A stretch of DNA of 64,000 bases, taken from Solen grandis. Its lineage: Eukaryota > Mollusca > Bivalvia > Adapedonta > Solenidae. Below are positions 12,076 through 25,066 of the stretch, one piece after another (the stretch's first letter is position 1; each line of letters starts with the position of its first letter). The stretch covers positions 40,167,417-40,231,416 of the forward strand of contig CM037781.1 in assembly GCA_021229015.1 (NCBI GenBank), given 5' to 3'. The translations under genes were made by a program, and so were the position numbers. The notes below the pieces were generated by a model. It searched no databases. It was given only the letters and a program-made list of their open reading frames with translations, and was not told the DNA's origin.

Positions 12076-13687
12076 AAGATATTTATATAATTATGTATGT
12101 GTTTATGCAAGAACAACATCGCATTAACTCATACCTTGGTGACAAGCTCAGACCAGCTGTGGAAGCCTAAGGCCAGGGGAGCCCAAGCTAAGGCCAGCCG
12201 GGAAGCTTTAGCCACTATTTGAAAGTGGTCCATTATGTAGGAGAAACCTCAGGGTTTGTGCACATGAACTCAAGTATCTGACATACTTCTAGTGATTTTT
12301 TTTAATCCAACCCAATGAATAAACAATCAACCTGAACTAATTGTTAACACTGAGCGTTCAATGTTAGTTTAATGACTGAATAAAATTCTTGGGATTTATG
12401 GGTAAATCAGTGAAATAAGAGAAGAAAAATCATTAGAAAGGTATGCTGCATGACTTGTTAGTACCTGAATGTGGCTCTGTTCAACAGTATATTACAATCA
12501 AGCATATCATTAATTCTGCATGGAATCATTGAATCAAAGGCATCAATTCATTAATTGTAACACGATCAATTTCAAGTTCTAATATAATCACTGCCTCAGA
12601 AAATTAAATGATTGGAAAACAGACTTTTTTCCCCCAACAATACAAAGACAAAAACTGCATTGTCAGGTATTAATTTCAATAGAAACATGTTCAAAAACTG
12701 TTGAAACTTTGATAGGATTATTTTCATGACCCTGTCAATTCATAATGAGATTATCCATTTTCATTACAACAGGCTAATCCATTTTCAATACAAGGGGTGG
12801 TCACAAAGTATATGAACTTTCACCATCAAGTCTCGGCAATATCTACAGCCAATGGGTTGTAACATTATCAATTAAATCTCGCTACACTGCTTAAATTTCT
12901 CCCTGAATCTAATTAAAATCTCATAAAAGTAATTTCATACCAATTGGTCATAAATACAGGCATTAATGGAACAATTTCACATCCAAACGCCCAAACAATG
13001 ACTGTCCTATTAAAGCAAAACATGCCCCAGCAGGATGGTTTGATAGATCACTGGGCTTAAATCTTTTCCCAGTTTTCATCATCTGTATAATCAAAATGGG
13101 ATAGGTTTGGATGTGAACCAAAAACAGGTTAATTTCTAAACATGCCTTTAAATGCAGAGATTAAACGGAATTATGTTTTGAAGTTGCATTTTGTTTTCAT
13201 CCTCTGAACTGTATACGGTTAAATGACGTCATGTCATTGTTATATTGCATGTGTTGAATATTAAAAAATACATAATGGTTATATTACATAGGAAACAAAG
13301 AATGTCATGTGATAAATACAGAGTAATGGTGTCACCTTAAATCTAGCAAAATACTTTGACAGCTTGGGTTTAACATCCTGCCTGGTTACAAGGCAGATGC
13401 TCAAATTGCTTCATTACTAGGACCCATGGTAACATAAATCTTATGTTCTTTCTTATATTGTACTTCTAAACATTGGATGGAACAATGACTTTACTAAGAG
13501 AGCTATCCATCTATCTAGATATCCATTCATTTATATATCTCCCTCCATCCATCAGCATCACAACAAACCAGGGCAATGTATGCCCAAAAGTTCAAGACAT
13601 CTGTGATAAATCACGACATAAGGTGACACATATATATAAGCTAGAGAAACTAAGATCCTACAAATCAAGAAGATAAAACTCCTTTGC
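12076..13687. other. No recognised gene
   Basis: Ordinary intron-like sequence. A donor-like ACCAAG|GTATGAG on the minus strand at about 12,135 follows a short open stretch, but the residues match nothing I know. Confidence 0.45.
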
Positions 13688-13691
13688 ATAA

Positions 13692-13925
13692 CCCTTTCCC
13701 TCATATATACTCATTTTGATGCCCTCAATAGGTATCACATAAAGCCTGATCTGCAGAAAACCACAGTTAAACCTTACCAAATTTAATTACAAAATACTCA
13801 TTTCCAGACCACTGAGGAGCAGCAAACAGCATAAAACCTGATCAGCCTGTGAGTAACTCGCAGGTTGATCTGGTTTTATGCTGTTCGCATAGGTCTTTTC
13901 ATGGTGTCCTCTATGAGGGAAAGGG
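13692..13925. mobile_element. piggyBac-like MITE, copy 2
   Basis: The same 234-bp structure as copy 1, with the right end mutated to gggaaaggg followed by ataa. Both flanks read ATAA (13,688-13,691 and 13,926-13,929), a variant of the TTAA target that still forms a four-base duplication. The central hairpin is preserved. Confidence 0.82.
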
Positions 13926-14395
13926 ATAAAGAATAGTAAACACCTGGAATAGGCTTCCTAGCATTAAAGTGACATCCAAATATATTAATAAATTTAACTT
14001 AGACAAACACTGGCAGTGGAAAAGATTTAAGTTATATATTATTATTTGAGTGAGACCATTACTGGAGTGGACAACAAGGGAAACAGACCTCAAGGGAAAA
14101 GACAATCCGTATAGGGACTATTAAGTTTCCTGTTCATCACAAGGTAAAAGCTTCAAACGATACTTTCATTCCAAGTATCTATTAAGTTTCATTGAAATCA
14201 ATTCAAAACTATGGGAAAAGTTGTGCGCAAAAAAAACAACAACTTTATTATCTGAGTTGAAGGGCAAGTAATATACAATGAAGATCTTCACATCTTAACA
14301 GATCCCAGCACCATATTGAATTATAAATGTCTTTCTTCAAATTATCTTTCAGTCATTTTAATAAATACTGTTTCTCTCTTTTCATTATCAGACAT

Positions 14396-14420
14396 CATCA
14401 TCATCATCATCATCATCATC
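14396..14420. repeat. ATC microsatellite
   Basis: About eight perfect ATC units. Confidence 0.9.
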
Positions 14421-14517
14421 AACAACATTATTGAAAAACAACAGGTTGGATCTCAGTATAACCTCGCTGTAGGCCTGATAATAAAAAAAAGACCACAGGT
14501 ACTTATCCTTTTACTTT

Positions 14518-14705
14518 ACCTCATGAATATTCATGGACAAGATTTTGACATTATAAATATTAATTAGCTGGACTTTAATTGATATATGAAACAATATATT
14601 TTACCAGGGCTACAATATTGTATGAGCAAACTTTATTAAACAGCTCCTGGATGGAATCTGAGCTACAATATTGTATAAGCAAACTTTATTAGACAGATCC
14701 TGGAA
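14518..14705. repeat. Interspersed repeat with internal 57-bp duplication
   Basis: It begins ctcatgaatattcatg, followed by gataaatattaatta-like sequence, and is also seen at 22,735-22,860. The segment ctacaatattgtatgagcaa with the following aactttatta is present twice in tandem (14,607-14,705). It lies just downstream of polycystin-like exon 11. Confidence 0.6.
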
Positions 14706-14772
14706 CAAGCTGTCTGACAGGGTCTCTCTGTTTCCTAGGTCACCCAATGTGTCTATAGAAGGTAGATGTTAC

Positions 14773-14901
14773 CTTGGTAGTTGTTCTCCTGAAGGCCTGT
14801 TGGTAATTTAAAGACAAATGGTTGTTGACTCCTCGATATATCAGGTTGCTAGAATCTGCTCCATCCAGGCTGTATCCAATCTCAAACATCAGCGGAACAT
14901 G
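14773..14901 (-). CDS. Polycystin-like exon 11: end of REJ module
   Basis: The acceptor is ...gatccttcacag and the donor AAG|GTAACA. The exon is 129 bp, exactly 43 codons and phase 0 at both ends, matching the upstream WLDE end. It encodes HVPLMFEIGYSLDGADSSNL, then IYRGVNNHLSLN. REJ modules follow the WxDE motif with a strand of the type PLxYEFGYxxxxG, then a LLYxG strand, as seen here. No convincing next exon was found in 5.6-14.7 kb. Confidence 0.78.
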
Positions 14902-15059
14902 CTGTGAAGGATCAAAACTATACTTTACTTTTCAAGAAATATATATCACCTTGACCAAACTTAATTAAAATAATATTATATTTTTCTTTCCAGCTAAGTT
15001 ATTGATCATTCCTGCAAATAATGGGATATAGTTTCCTAGTAACTTAAAAAATCTACATC

Positions 15060-15181
15060 ATTATTCATTATTTCATCATCATCATCTTCTTCCTCTTCTT
15101 CTTCTTCATGATCAATACCAATTTTTGGTTCATCATCATATCATAATTATCATTATGAATCATACTGATGATTATGAATAT

Positions 15182-15215
<34 letters not shown>

Positions 15216-15220
15216 ACACT
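15060..15220. repeat. ATC/TTC microsatellite tracts
   Basis: Impure cat/tct tract at 15,070-15,110 and about a dozen ATC units at 15,182-15,215. Confidence 0.85.
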
Positions 15221-16434
15221 GATAATGAGAATATAGCCATATTTGATCCCTTATCAGATGCAATCTTACTTGAAAAATATGCCTAAGTCCAGGTCCAAAC
15301 CAGTTTAGCACAAGAGATATTTACTGATTGATCAGTTTTTACCCTTTATTGTTTTAATAATCTAGACGCTGAAGTGATACAAGCAGCCCCATACTAGTGC
15401 TATATCTAGGGTCCAAATCCAGTAACTGTATTACACTGGACCCCAATATAACTGTGAAAATGTATCTGAAGTCAACTTAACCAATTACAAGATATGGATA
15501 AGGTCCTACATTGGATTTAGGTATAACATTTACATGTTATAATGAGGCAAGTAATAATGGATCTACACAGCAAGTCATACAGAAAAGACTAAGGAAGGCT
15601 GATCAAGCAATTATTTGGGAAAAAAGGATATCCTAAGTGAAGAAATATGTGTTAATAAAATGACTAATAGAGCTAAATCTGATGGCAAGACATTCTCACG
15701 TTGTTTTTTATGAGTTGACATTTATTGTTGTAAACTTATAATTCAAGAACAAGTGCAATAGTAAAAATAGCAACACAACTGTCAAAGTAATTGAGACGAG
15801 AATCATCCGAAAACATAGTCAAAACAATAAGAAGAACAAAAGTAAAACAATGTAACTGCACTGAGCCACCTCTAGATGAAGCTAAAAAAGGATTAACAAA
15901 CACCAACATTAAACTGATACATGACAATTTGTCAAATACATCAGTCAATTAACTTTCACATACACAAGGTTTCTCTGTTCTCAATGGATTTTTATAAGAG
16001 CAAAATAATGTTACACTTTCCTCATACAAATAAGGGCAATTACAGATGAAAAACATAAATATTTTTTTTGTAATTGTTCAATAATAAGAGTGCAAAATTA
16101 AGCAAAATAATAACATTTATAAACACCAGGACAACTACTTTCAAAATTGATCAGCCAGAAAAAAACCCACAAAGCATTGGCTGATCTGGATTTTCCCTAA
16201 TGACCACCATATAGAAAAGTACCCACTACTAAGAAACATTCTCTACTGCTGTTCTTTTCATTATTCCTGTAGATTAAATCTTAACTGCTCTGATTACCAG
16301 CCCACCAGTCCAGTGGTAACACTGGGTTGGAGGTTTGAGCCCCAATAAATGCAAGTATCTCTCATGATTTTCTCGTGCACAAAGTCCTTTAAAACTACTT
16401 AATTACACAATCATGTTCAAACTTTAACACCAGG
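15221..16434. other. Intron sequence with a SINE relic
   Basis: No exon was recognised. Near 16,300-16,390 the words ccagtccagtggtaacactg and ggtttgagcccc look like a decayed tRNA-type head with A-box and B-box remnants. Confidence 0.4.
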
Positions 16435-18690
16435 CTCAACCTACATATATCATTTCTAAACAGACATACCTACATATATCATTTCTAAACAGACATACCT
16501 ACATATATCATTTCCAAACAGACATACCTACATATATCATTTCTAAACAGACATACCTACATATATCATTTCTAAACAGACATACCTACATATATTATTT
16601 CTAAACAGACATACCTACGTTTATCATTTCTAAACAGACATACCTACATATATCATTTCTAAACAGACATACCTACATATATCATTTCTAAACAGACATA
16701 CCTACATATATCATTTCTAAACAGACATACCTACATATATCATTTCTAAACAGACATACATACATATTTCATTTCTAAACAGACATACCTACATATATCA
16801 TTTCTAAACAGACATACCTACATATATCATTTCCAAACAGACAGACATACATATATCATTTCCAAACAGACATACCTACATATATCATTTCTAAACAGAC
16901 ATACCTACATATTTCATTTCTAAACAGACATACCTACATTTATCATTTCTAAACAGACATACCTACATTTATCATTTCCAAACAGACATACCTACATATA
17001 TCATTTCTAAACAGACATACCTACATTTATCATTTCTAAACAGACATACCTACATATATCATTTCTAAACAGACAGACATACATTTTTCATTTCTAAACA
17101 GACATACCTACATATATCATTTCTAAACAGACATACCTACATTTATCATTTCTAAACAGACATACCTACATATATCATTTCTAAACAGACATACCTACAT
17201 ATATCATTTCCAAACAGACATACCTACATATATCATTTCTAAACAGACATACCTACATATATCATTTCTAAACAGACATACCCACATATATCATTTCTGA
17301 ACAGACATACCTACATATATCATTTCTAAACAGACATACCTACATATATTATTTCATAACAGACATACCTACATATATCATTTCTAAACAGACATACCTA
17401 CATACATCATTTCAAAACAGACAGACATACATATATCATTTCTAAACAGACATACCTACATATATCATTTCTAAACAGACATACCTATATATAATTTCTA
17501 AACAGACATACCTACATGTATCATTTCAAAACAGACATACCTACATATATCATTTCTAAACAGACATACCTACGTTTATCATTTCTAAACAGACATACCT
17601 ACATATATCATTTCTAAACAGACATACCTACATATATCATTTCAAAACAGACAGACATACATATATCATTTCAAAACAGACATACCTACATTTATCATTT
17701 CTAAACAGACATACCTACATTTATCATTTCTAAACAGACAGACATACATATATCATTTCTAAACAGACATACCTACATATATCATTTCTAAACAGACATA
17801 CCTACATATATCATTTCAAAACAGACATACCTACATATATCATTTCCAAACAGACATACCTACATATATCATTTCTAAACAGACATACCTACATATATCA
17901 TTTCTAAACAGACATACCTACATATATCATTTCTAAACAGACATACCTACATATATCATTTCCAAACAGACATACCTACATATATCATTTCTAAACAGAC
18001 ATACCTACATTTATCATTTCCAAACAGACATACCTACATATATCATTTCCAAACAGACATACCTACATATATCATTTCTAAACAGACAGACATACATATT
18101 TCATTTCTAAACAGACATACCTACATTTATCATTTCTAAACAGACATACCTACATTTATCATTTCCAAACAGACATACCTACATTTATCATTTCTAAACA
18201 GACATACCTACATATATCATTTCAAAACAGACATACCTACATATATCATTTCCAAACAGACATACCTACATATATCATTTCAAAACAGACATACCCACAT
18301 ATATCATTTCTAAACAGACATACCTACATATATCATTTCCAAACAGACATACCTACATTTATCATTTCTAAACAGACATACCTACATATATCATTTCTAA
18401 ACAGACATACCTACATTTATCATTTCTAAACAGACATACCTACATATATCATTTCTAAACAGACATACCTACATATATCATTTCTAAACAGACATACCTA
18501 CATTTATCATTTCCAAACAGACATACCTACATATATCATTTCTAAACAGACATACCTACATATATCATTTCTAAACAGACATACCTACATTTATCATTTC
18601 TAAACAGACATACCTACATTTATCATTTCCAAACAGACAGACATACATATTTCAAAACAGACATACCTTCATATATCATTTCTAAACAGA
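16435..18690. repeat. 29-bp minisatellite, about 77 copies
   Basis: The unit starts ctacatatatcatttctaaa and ends with cagacatac. The array is 2.25 kb long and highly homogeneous. Recurrent variants are tttatc, catttcc and a version with cagacagacatacat, the last scattered irregularly about eight times. It sits inside the intron between polycystin-like exons 10 and 11. Confidence 0.95.
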
Positions 18691-18890
18691 TACAATAAGT
18701 AAGAATGGAAACTATTTATGTTTAGTTTACATTTACTTTAATGAATTGTATAACAAGAATGGAGGAAGTTTTCTTTCCTTAAATATGACTTTATGTTTAT
18801 CTTGGCACAAAGTTTTGTTGATGGAATTCAAGCCTGGATTTATAGGGATTCAATATTGTAGGATAAAGCAAAGTTAACAGATGAAAGTAC

Positions 18891-19030
18891 CTCATCAAGC
18901 CAATCATAACAGAAGACATTGAACTCGGTTTGAAGTCCGTATCCGGCATCTGGTGAGATAGTACAGCGACCAGCCCGTGGGCTTGTATTAACGGTGAAAG
19001 TGCTTTTTGCATACCCCTCCATTTTGAGTG
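18891..19030 (-). CDS. Polycystin-like exon 10: late REJ segment
   Basis: The acceptor is ...gtactctttcag and the donor GAG|GTACTT. The exon is 140 bp, starting with two split-codon bases and ending in phase 0. It encodes KSTFTVNTSPRAGRCTISP, then DAGYGLQTEFNVFCYDWLDE. The pattern PxxGxCxxxPxxGxxLxTxFxxxCxxWxDE is the most recognisable late part of the REJ module in polycystins. It is separated from the next exon by an intron dominated by a 2.2-kb minisatellite. Confidence 0.85.
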
Positions 19031-19745
19031 CTGAAAGAGTACAAGTTAGTGAAATCAGTTTGGTTCTGTACATATTATTTCAGGTTCATTTTTTTTTCTG
19101 ATTTAAGGGCAAGAAAAATTTGGTGCTTAACTTGGAGGAAGGGAGACAACTCAAGATAAAGAAGGGGAAATAACTGAATAATGTATTATCTTTTCAAATA
19201 TTACACAAAGTTTTTAAAGATGAAAAATCCTTCTTTTCAAACTTTATATGACTTTTTTCATAATTTTATGATCAAAAGGTTGTTTCACCAATTAAAGAGT
19301 ACAGCCAGATCAAGGCTCCTCAAACTCTGGCCCCCTGGCTTGCTTGGCAAATACTTGAGTTGCCTATTTGCACAAACTTCTTATTAATATGGGTTATTGA
19401 CTAACAGGCTACCAAATAGCTACACTAAATGAAAAATGTAGTCAAGGGTTAACCTGGTTTATACAAAATCACACATGGGTTTTGTTTGTGATACGGTTTG
19501 TGAGCAGTGAAGGGGAAAGGTGAAGAGATTTTTCGATGCTAAAAACTTGATGGGAATAATAATTTGCTAATGCTAAAAGCACAAAAGTCAACATTTTTTT
19601 ACCTTATATTAAAGTTTTTGCTTTCTTTTAATAGCACAAAGTCAAAGGGGTTTTTCCTACACTACAGGGTTTTGTTGTGTCTAAGAACTTAAATGTATGT
19701 AATCAATGTATGTAATTGCAGAATATCTTTTATTACAATATTTAA
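19031..19745. other. Intron sequence, nothing recognised
   Basis: Immediately upstream (minus sense) of exon 10. No further exon or repeat is obvious. Confidence 0.5.
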
Positions 19746-19746
19746 A

Positions 19747-19915
19747 GGCTCCGTGGTCCAGCTTGACAAGCATAACTGCAGATCCGAAGGTTGTTAGTTT
19801 GAATCCTGTTTTGGACAAGGATTTTTCATGACTTTTCCAGGCGCCAAGTCCTGGTCCAAAACAGGAATTATCAAGAATTAGTATAAATTGTAAGAACTTG
19901 TTTTCCAATCAACAT
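19747..19915 (+). mobile_element. tRNA-derived SINE, family C
   Basis: The head is ggctccgtggtccagcttga with B-box-like tagtttgaatcc. The tail matches the copy at 46,458-46,638 (catgacttttccaggcgcc, aagtcctggtcc, agtataaattgtaagaactt). Confidence 0.7.
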
Positions 19916-20104
19916 AATATACACAAGAACATTGCATGTGGAATCCGAGGCTCGTCTGTATTTTTTTCTAAAACGGGAGACAAATTTAGGCAAAATGGAC
20001 ATAAGAGTCATGGCCCTTAATGGGAATGTATTCCTTTTAAAAGCAAACAAATATGTGAAATTTGTTAACAGAATAATAACAAGTTATGAAGTAATGGCCA
20101 AGGT

Positions 20105-21745
20105 TAGTTTTTACGACAACAACTACACTGTCAAAAACAACAACACCAGAGTGATGGGCCTACACTGTCAATAACAACAACACCAGAGTGATGGGCCTAC
20201 ACTGTCAATAACAACAACACCAGAGTGATGAGCCTACACTGTCAATAACGATGACATCAGAGTGATGAGCCTACACTGTCAATAACATCAAAACCAGAGT
20301 GATGAGCCTACACTGTCAATAACAACAACACCAGAGTGATGAGCCTACACTGTCAATAACAACAACACCAGAGTGATGAGCCTACACTGTCAATAACAAC
20401 AACACCAGAGTGATGAGCCTACACTGTCAATAACAACAACACCAGAGTGATGAGCCTACACTGTCAATAACATCAAAACCAGAGTGATGAGCCTACACTG
20501 TCAATAATGACAATACCAGAGTGATGAGCCTACACTGTCAATAATGACAATACCAGAGTGATGGGCCTACACTGTCAATAACATCAAAACCAGAGTGATG
20601 AGCCTACACTGTCAATAATGACAATACCAGAGTGATGGGCCTACACTGTCAATAACATCAAAACCAGAGTGATGAGCCTACACTGTCAATAACGACAACA
20701 CCAGAGTGATGAGCCTACACTGTCAATATCATCAAAACCAGAGTGATGAGCCTACACTGTCAATAACATCAAAACCAGAGTGATGAGCCTACACTGTCAA
20801 TAACGATCAAAACCAGAGTGATGAGCCTACACTGTCAATAAGACAAAACCAGAGTGATGAGCCTACACTGTCAATAACAAAACCAGAGTGATGAGCCTAC
20901 ACTGTCAATAACAACAAACCAGAGTGATGAGCCTACACTGTCAATAACATCAAAACCAGAGTGATGAGCCTACACTGTCAATAACGACAACACCAGAGTG
21001 ATGGGCCTACACTATCAATAACGAAAACACCAGAGTGATAGTCCTACACTGTCAATAACGACATTACCAGAGTGATGGGCCTACACTGTCAATAACGACA
21101 ACACCAGAGTGATGAGCCTACACTGTCAATAATGACAATACCAGAGTGATGGGCCTACACTGCCAATAACAACAACACCAGAGTGAGGGGCCTACACTGT
21201 CAATAACGAAAACACCAGAGTGATGGGCCTACACTGCCAATAACAACAACACCAGAGTGATGGGCCTACACTGCCAATAACAACAACACCAGAGTGGTGG
21301 GCCTACACTGTCAATAACGAAAACACCAGAGTGATGGGCCTACACTGTCAATAACGGAAAACACCAGAGTGATGGGCCTACACTGTTAATAATGAAAACA
21401 CCAGAGTGATGGGCCTACACTGTCAATGACAACAACACCAGAGTGATGGGCCTAAACTGTCAATAATGACACCACCAGAATGATGGGCCTATAATGCAAA
21501 TAACGACAACACCAGAGTGATGGGCCTATATTGCAAATAACGACAACACCAGAGTGATGGGCCTATATTGCAAATAACGACAACACCAGAGTGATGGGCC
21601 TATATTGCAAATAACGACAACACCAGAGTTATGGGCCTACACTGCCAATGAGGATAACACCAGAGTTATGGGCCTACACTGCCAATGAGGATAACACCAG
21701 AGTTATGGGCCTACACTGCCAATGACAACACCACCAGAGAGATGA
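20105..21745. repeat. 37-bp minisatellite, about 44 copies
   Basis: The unit contains caccagagtgatgagcctac followed by actgtcaataacaaca. Subfamilies with gatgggcc, atcaaaacc and gcaaataacg form blocks along the array. It lies within the intron upstream of polycystin-like exon 10. Confidence 0.95.
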
Positions 21746-21749
21746 CAAT

Positions 21750-22204
21750 ACTTCAACTTTGACTTTGAAAAACAGCTTTTAAGTTGCAAATTAGGAAAAT
21801 CTATATGTGTAATGTTAAGTGAAAAGCAGGCCAAGAAATCAAAACAATAAGAAAGTACTGCCACAGTCCATCAATTCATCAGGAATAGTTCAGTAATTAA
21901 GGTACTCTTCACTCTTTCACATACTTTTTTACTTTAGTTAAGCCTTCAAGTTTTGAATCGAATGTCTCCATACCCTACATTGAGACCAGAATCACTAACA
22001 CAATTTTGAACAAAAGTTCAAAATTCTACTGCAATGGCCCCAGTCTTGTGTGTGTTCCAAAAGACTTGTCTTCATTTATCATCAAAAGATGAGCTCATTA
22101 TGACAGAATGTCTGTAAATTGTCCAAAATTAAACACGGAAACTGAAGTTGTCTCTCACAATAGCCAATTTAGGAGACTGACCAATGCTTTTTAACTCGAC
22201 AGAC
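21750..22204. other. Intron sequence, nothing recognised
   Basis: Ordinary sequence between the 37-bp array and the tentative mini-exon at 22,205-22,262. Confidence 0.45.
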
Positions 22205-22262
22205 CGCCAGTGTATATCTCCAGCATCCTAATTTGCTGAATATCTCTAGTCAGACTGCTTGT
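22205..22262 (-). CDS. Tentative polycystin-like mini-exon 9
   Basis: The exon upstream ends in phase 0 at 38,291, and the next certain exon (19,030) starts with two bases of a codon, so something of length 3n+1 must lie between. This 58-bp piece has a pyrimidine-rich acceptor (...tctcatcggcag), an open frame (TSSLTRDIQQIRMLEIYTG) and exactly the right phases. The donor (GCG|GTCTGT) is weak and the residues are not diagnostic. The true exon could instead lie in the poor sequence at 23-33 kb. Confidence 0.25.
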
Positions 22263-22344
22263 CTGCCGATGAGAAAGGCAAGCTAAACTTGGAACATGCT
22301 CTGAATATAATTATATGGTCTATGAGAATCAAAACTATTGTTTA

Positions 22345-22520
22345 GTCAAAGTGAAGGGCAGTACGGTCCACTGGTAGTGTGCACCAAGGACATGATGGTT
22401 GTGCGTCCAAACCCCAGTAAAGACAAAATTCTTTAGCGCTAAGCACTAGTCCAATTCAGGAGAAGATCAGAGGGATTAAACATAATCTTGAATCTAAATC
22501 GATTGATAGGGAGGAAGCCT
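22345..22520 (+). mobile_element. Decayed tRNA-type SINE
   Basis: The head agtacggtccactggtagtg, B-box-like gtccaaacccc and a tail with ctagtccaattcagg resemble family C at low similarity. Confidence 0.45.
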
Positions 22521-22734
22521 AAATGGAGATAAGAATTACTGATCTAGGCACACTTGTGCAGCTGTTACAACTTGGGTTGTATAATACGCTCATTGTTCCT
22601 GATTACTGATAACATCAACAGACAGGCTGAACCTTGCTTGGTCAATAATATAATTGACCGTTGTGCACTTGGGTCACTTTATTTTTTTTTTCCTTGCAGT
22701 GATCAGGCTATATTGCCACTGCAATAATCCTTTA

Positions 22735-22860
22735 TCTCATGAATATTCATGTACAAACTTAAGACTTGATAAATATTAATTAACTGAATTTAAAAAATGG
22801 TATATGAAATCATGAACTTTTCTTTGCCACATGGACTGAGTAGAAACTGTGCTATAATAT
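22735..22860. repeat. Second copy of the 14.5-kb interspersed repeat
   Basis: It shares ctcatgaatattcatg, gataaatattaattaact and atatgaaat with 14,518-14,640. The palindrome atgaatattcat also occurs at 38,238-38,250. Confidence 0.5.
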
Positions 22861-23299
22861 CATATGTGCAAACAGAAAGGACCCTGAGTCTGCTCTGATT
22901 GCCAGTGCATCAAAATGAGTTTGTTTTCCCTCAGTTCCCAATGAATTTCAGAAGAAAAATAAGCTAGTTCAATTTGGCAAAAAGCTTACAAATTCAGAGA
23001 CTTTTATTCCAGGCAGGAAAGCTAAAAAATAGATTTTTAAAAGATGAAAAACCCCATTTAGTTTTTTCCCCCAGAATTGTTTAAATTTTTTTGTACTATT
23101 TTCCCTATTTTAAAACCCTTTGGGGGCCCCAATTCTGAAACTAATGGGTTTATAAAATATTTTTAATTTTCCCAAAAACCCCGAAAAAAAAAAATTTAAA
23201 AAATTTTGAAATTTTCTTTTAATATTCTTTTAACAGTAAACATTTTATATTTTCTTTTCAGTGTAACAATTCTACTTAAACTAGTGTAAGATATGTTTA

Positions 23300-24240
23300 A
23301 AAAGGGAATTTTTTAATGGGGGTTTGGGGGTTTTCAGGGGAATTTTTAATGGACTGGTTTTGTTTTCAGGGGCCCCCTTTTCAATGGAAGGGGTTTTTGT
23401 TTTCGGGGCCCCTTTCAAGGGGGAAAAGGTTTTTTTTTTGGGGGGCCCCTTTTTTAATGGAGGGGTTTATTTTTAGGGGAATTTTCAAGGAGGGTTTTTA
23501 TTTTTTCGGGGACCCATTTTCAATGGGAGGGTTTTTTATGTTTTCAGGGTTTAAAAGGGCCCTGGTTTATGTTTTTCGGGGCCATTTCAAGGGAAAAGGG
23601 TTTATTTGTTTTCAGGGGACCATTTTCAATGGACTGGTTTATGTTTTCAGGGGACCATTTTCAATGGGACGGGGTTTTTGTTTTCGGGGACCTTTAAAAT
23701 TTGGCCGGTTTGGTTTTAGGGGACCATTTTAATGGAGGGTTTTTTATGTTTTGGGGGCCCCCAAAAATTTTTTAACGGATTTTGGTTTTGTTTTCAGGGG
23801 ACCATTTCAATGGAGGGGTTTTTTTTTTTTTCGGGGGGGGGACCTTTTTTCAATGGAATGGTTTTGTTTTTCCCCGGGGGGGCCCCATTTTCAATGGACT
23901 GGTTTATGTTTTCGGGGGCCATTTTAAGGGAAAGGGGTTTTGTTTTCAGGGGGGGAAAAAACATTTTCAAAAGGGAAAAAGGGGTTTTTGTTTTGGGGGG
24001 AAACCTTTTTTCAATGGTGGTTTTTGTTTTCGGGGGGCCTTTAAAAAGGAGGGGTTTTATTTTTTAGGGGCCCATTTTAAGGATGGTTTTTTTTTTCAAG
24101 GGCCATTTTAAGGGGGTTTTGTTTTCAGGGGCCCTTTTTAATGGAGGTTTTTTTTTTTAGGGGCCCCTTTTCAAGGGGACTGGTTTTTTTTTGGGGGGGG
24201 CTTTTTTAAAAGGGATGGTTTATTTTTTCAGGGGGACACA
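23300..24240. repeat. G-rich degenerate tandem repeat, about 35 bp
   Basis: About 25 units built on tggtttatgttttcagggga followed by ccattttcaa. Homopolymer G and T runs vary in length between units as expected for poor consensus. The long frames over this array (for example 23,316-23,732) only translate the repeat into Gly/Phe-rich sequence. Confidence 0.75.
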
Positions 24241-25030
24241 CTGGAATTTTTTTGAGTTTAAATTTAAAAATAAAAAGCTTTTAAAAATTTTTGAAACATT
24301 AAAAAGTTTTTTTTATTTTAGCAAAAATATCTTTTCATTTTTTTAATAAATATTTCCAAAAATTTTTACCTTTCCCTTATAAATTTTTTTCAATTTTTCC
24401 CATAAACAACCAAAAACTTAAATTAAAAAATTTTTTTAAACCCCCTTTTTTTTATAAATATTCAAAATTTTTTTATGAAGTAATATAAAATCTACAAAAA
24501 TTTTTTTTCTTTTTTTTACTTAAAAAGGGTTCTTTTTTAAAAATTTTTCATGTTCAAATTTAATTTTTTTAAAATCAATTCTGTCGATTCTTTTTAATTT
24601 AAAATTTTTGAAAAAAAACCCTTAAAACCCCCCCAGCAAAACAAACAAAAGGGAAAAGAAACTTGCTGAAATTTTTTTTTAATTAACCCCCCAAAAAATT
24701 TTTTCAAATTTAAATCCCCTATTTTTAAAAAAACCCCCAATTTTAAATTTAAAATTTTAAAAAAAAAATTTAAAATTTTTAAAAAAGGGGAAAATTTTTG
24801 GGCCAAATTTTAAAACATCAAAAAAAAAAAAAAAAATTTTGGTCCACCAACTTTTTAAAAAAAATTTTTAAAATTTAAAAAAAAAAAAATTTTAAAATTT
24901 TTAAAAAAAAAAAAAGGGGCCCCAAAAGTTTAAAAAAAAAAAAAAAAAAAAAAAACCTAAAAAAACCCAACCCAAAAAAATAAATAAAAAAAAAAAAAAA
25001 AACCAAATAAAAAAAAAAAAATCAAAAAAC

Positions 25031-25066
<36 letters not shown>

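Noticed and set aside
12132..12245. Minus-strand donor ACCAAG|GTATGAG with a short open stretch upstream
   Set aside because: Several acceptors are possible but none gives a REJ- or GAIN-like sequence with the required phase.
16435..21745. CRISPR-like regular repeats
   Set aside because: Units are contiguous without unique spacers in a eukaryotic intron; these are minisatellites.
23316..24111. Gly/Phe-rich plus-strand frames of 109-138 codons
   Set aside because: Translation of a G/T-rich tandem repeat in poor-quality consensus.
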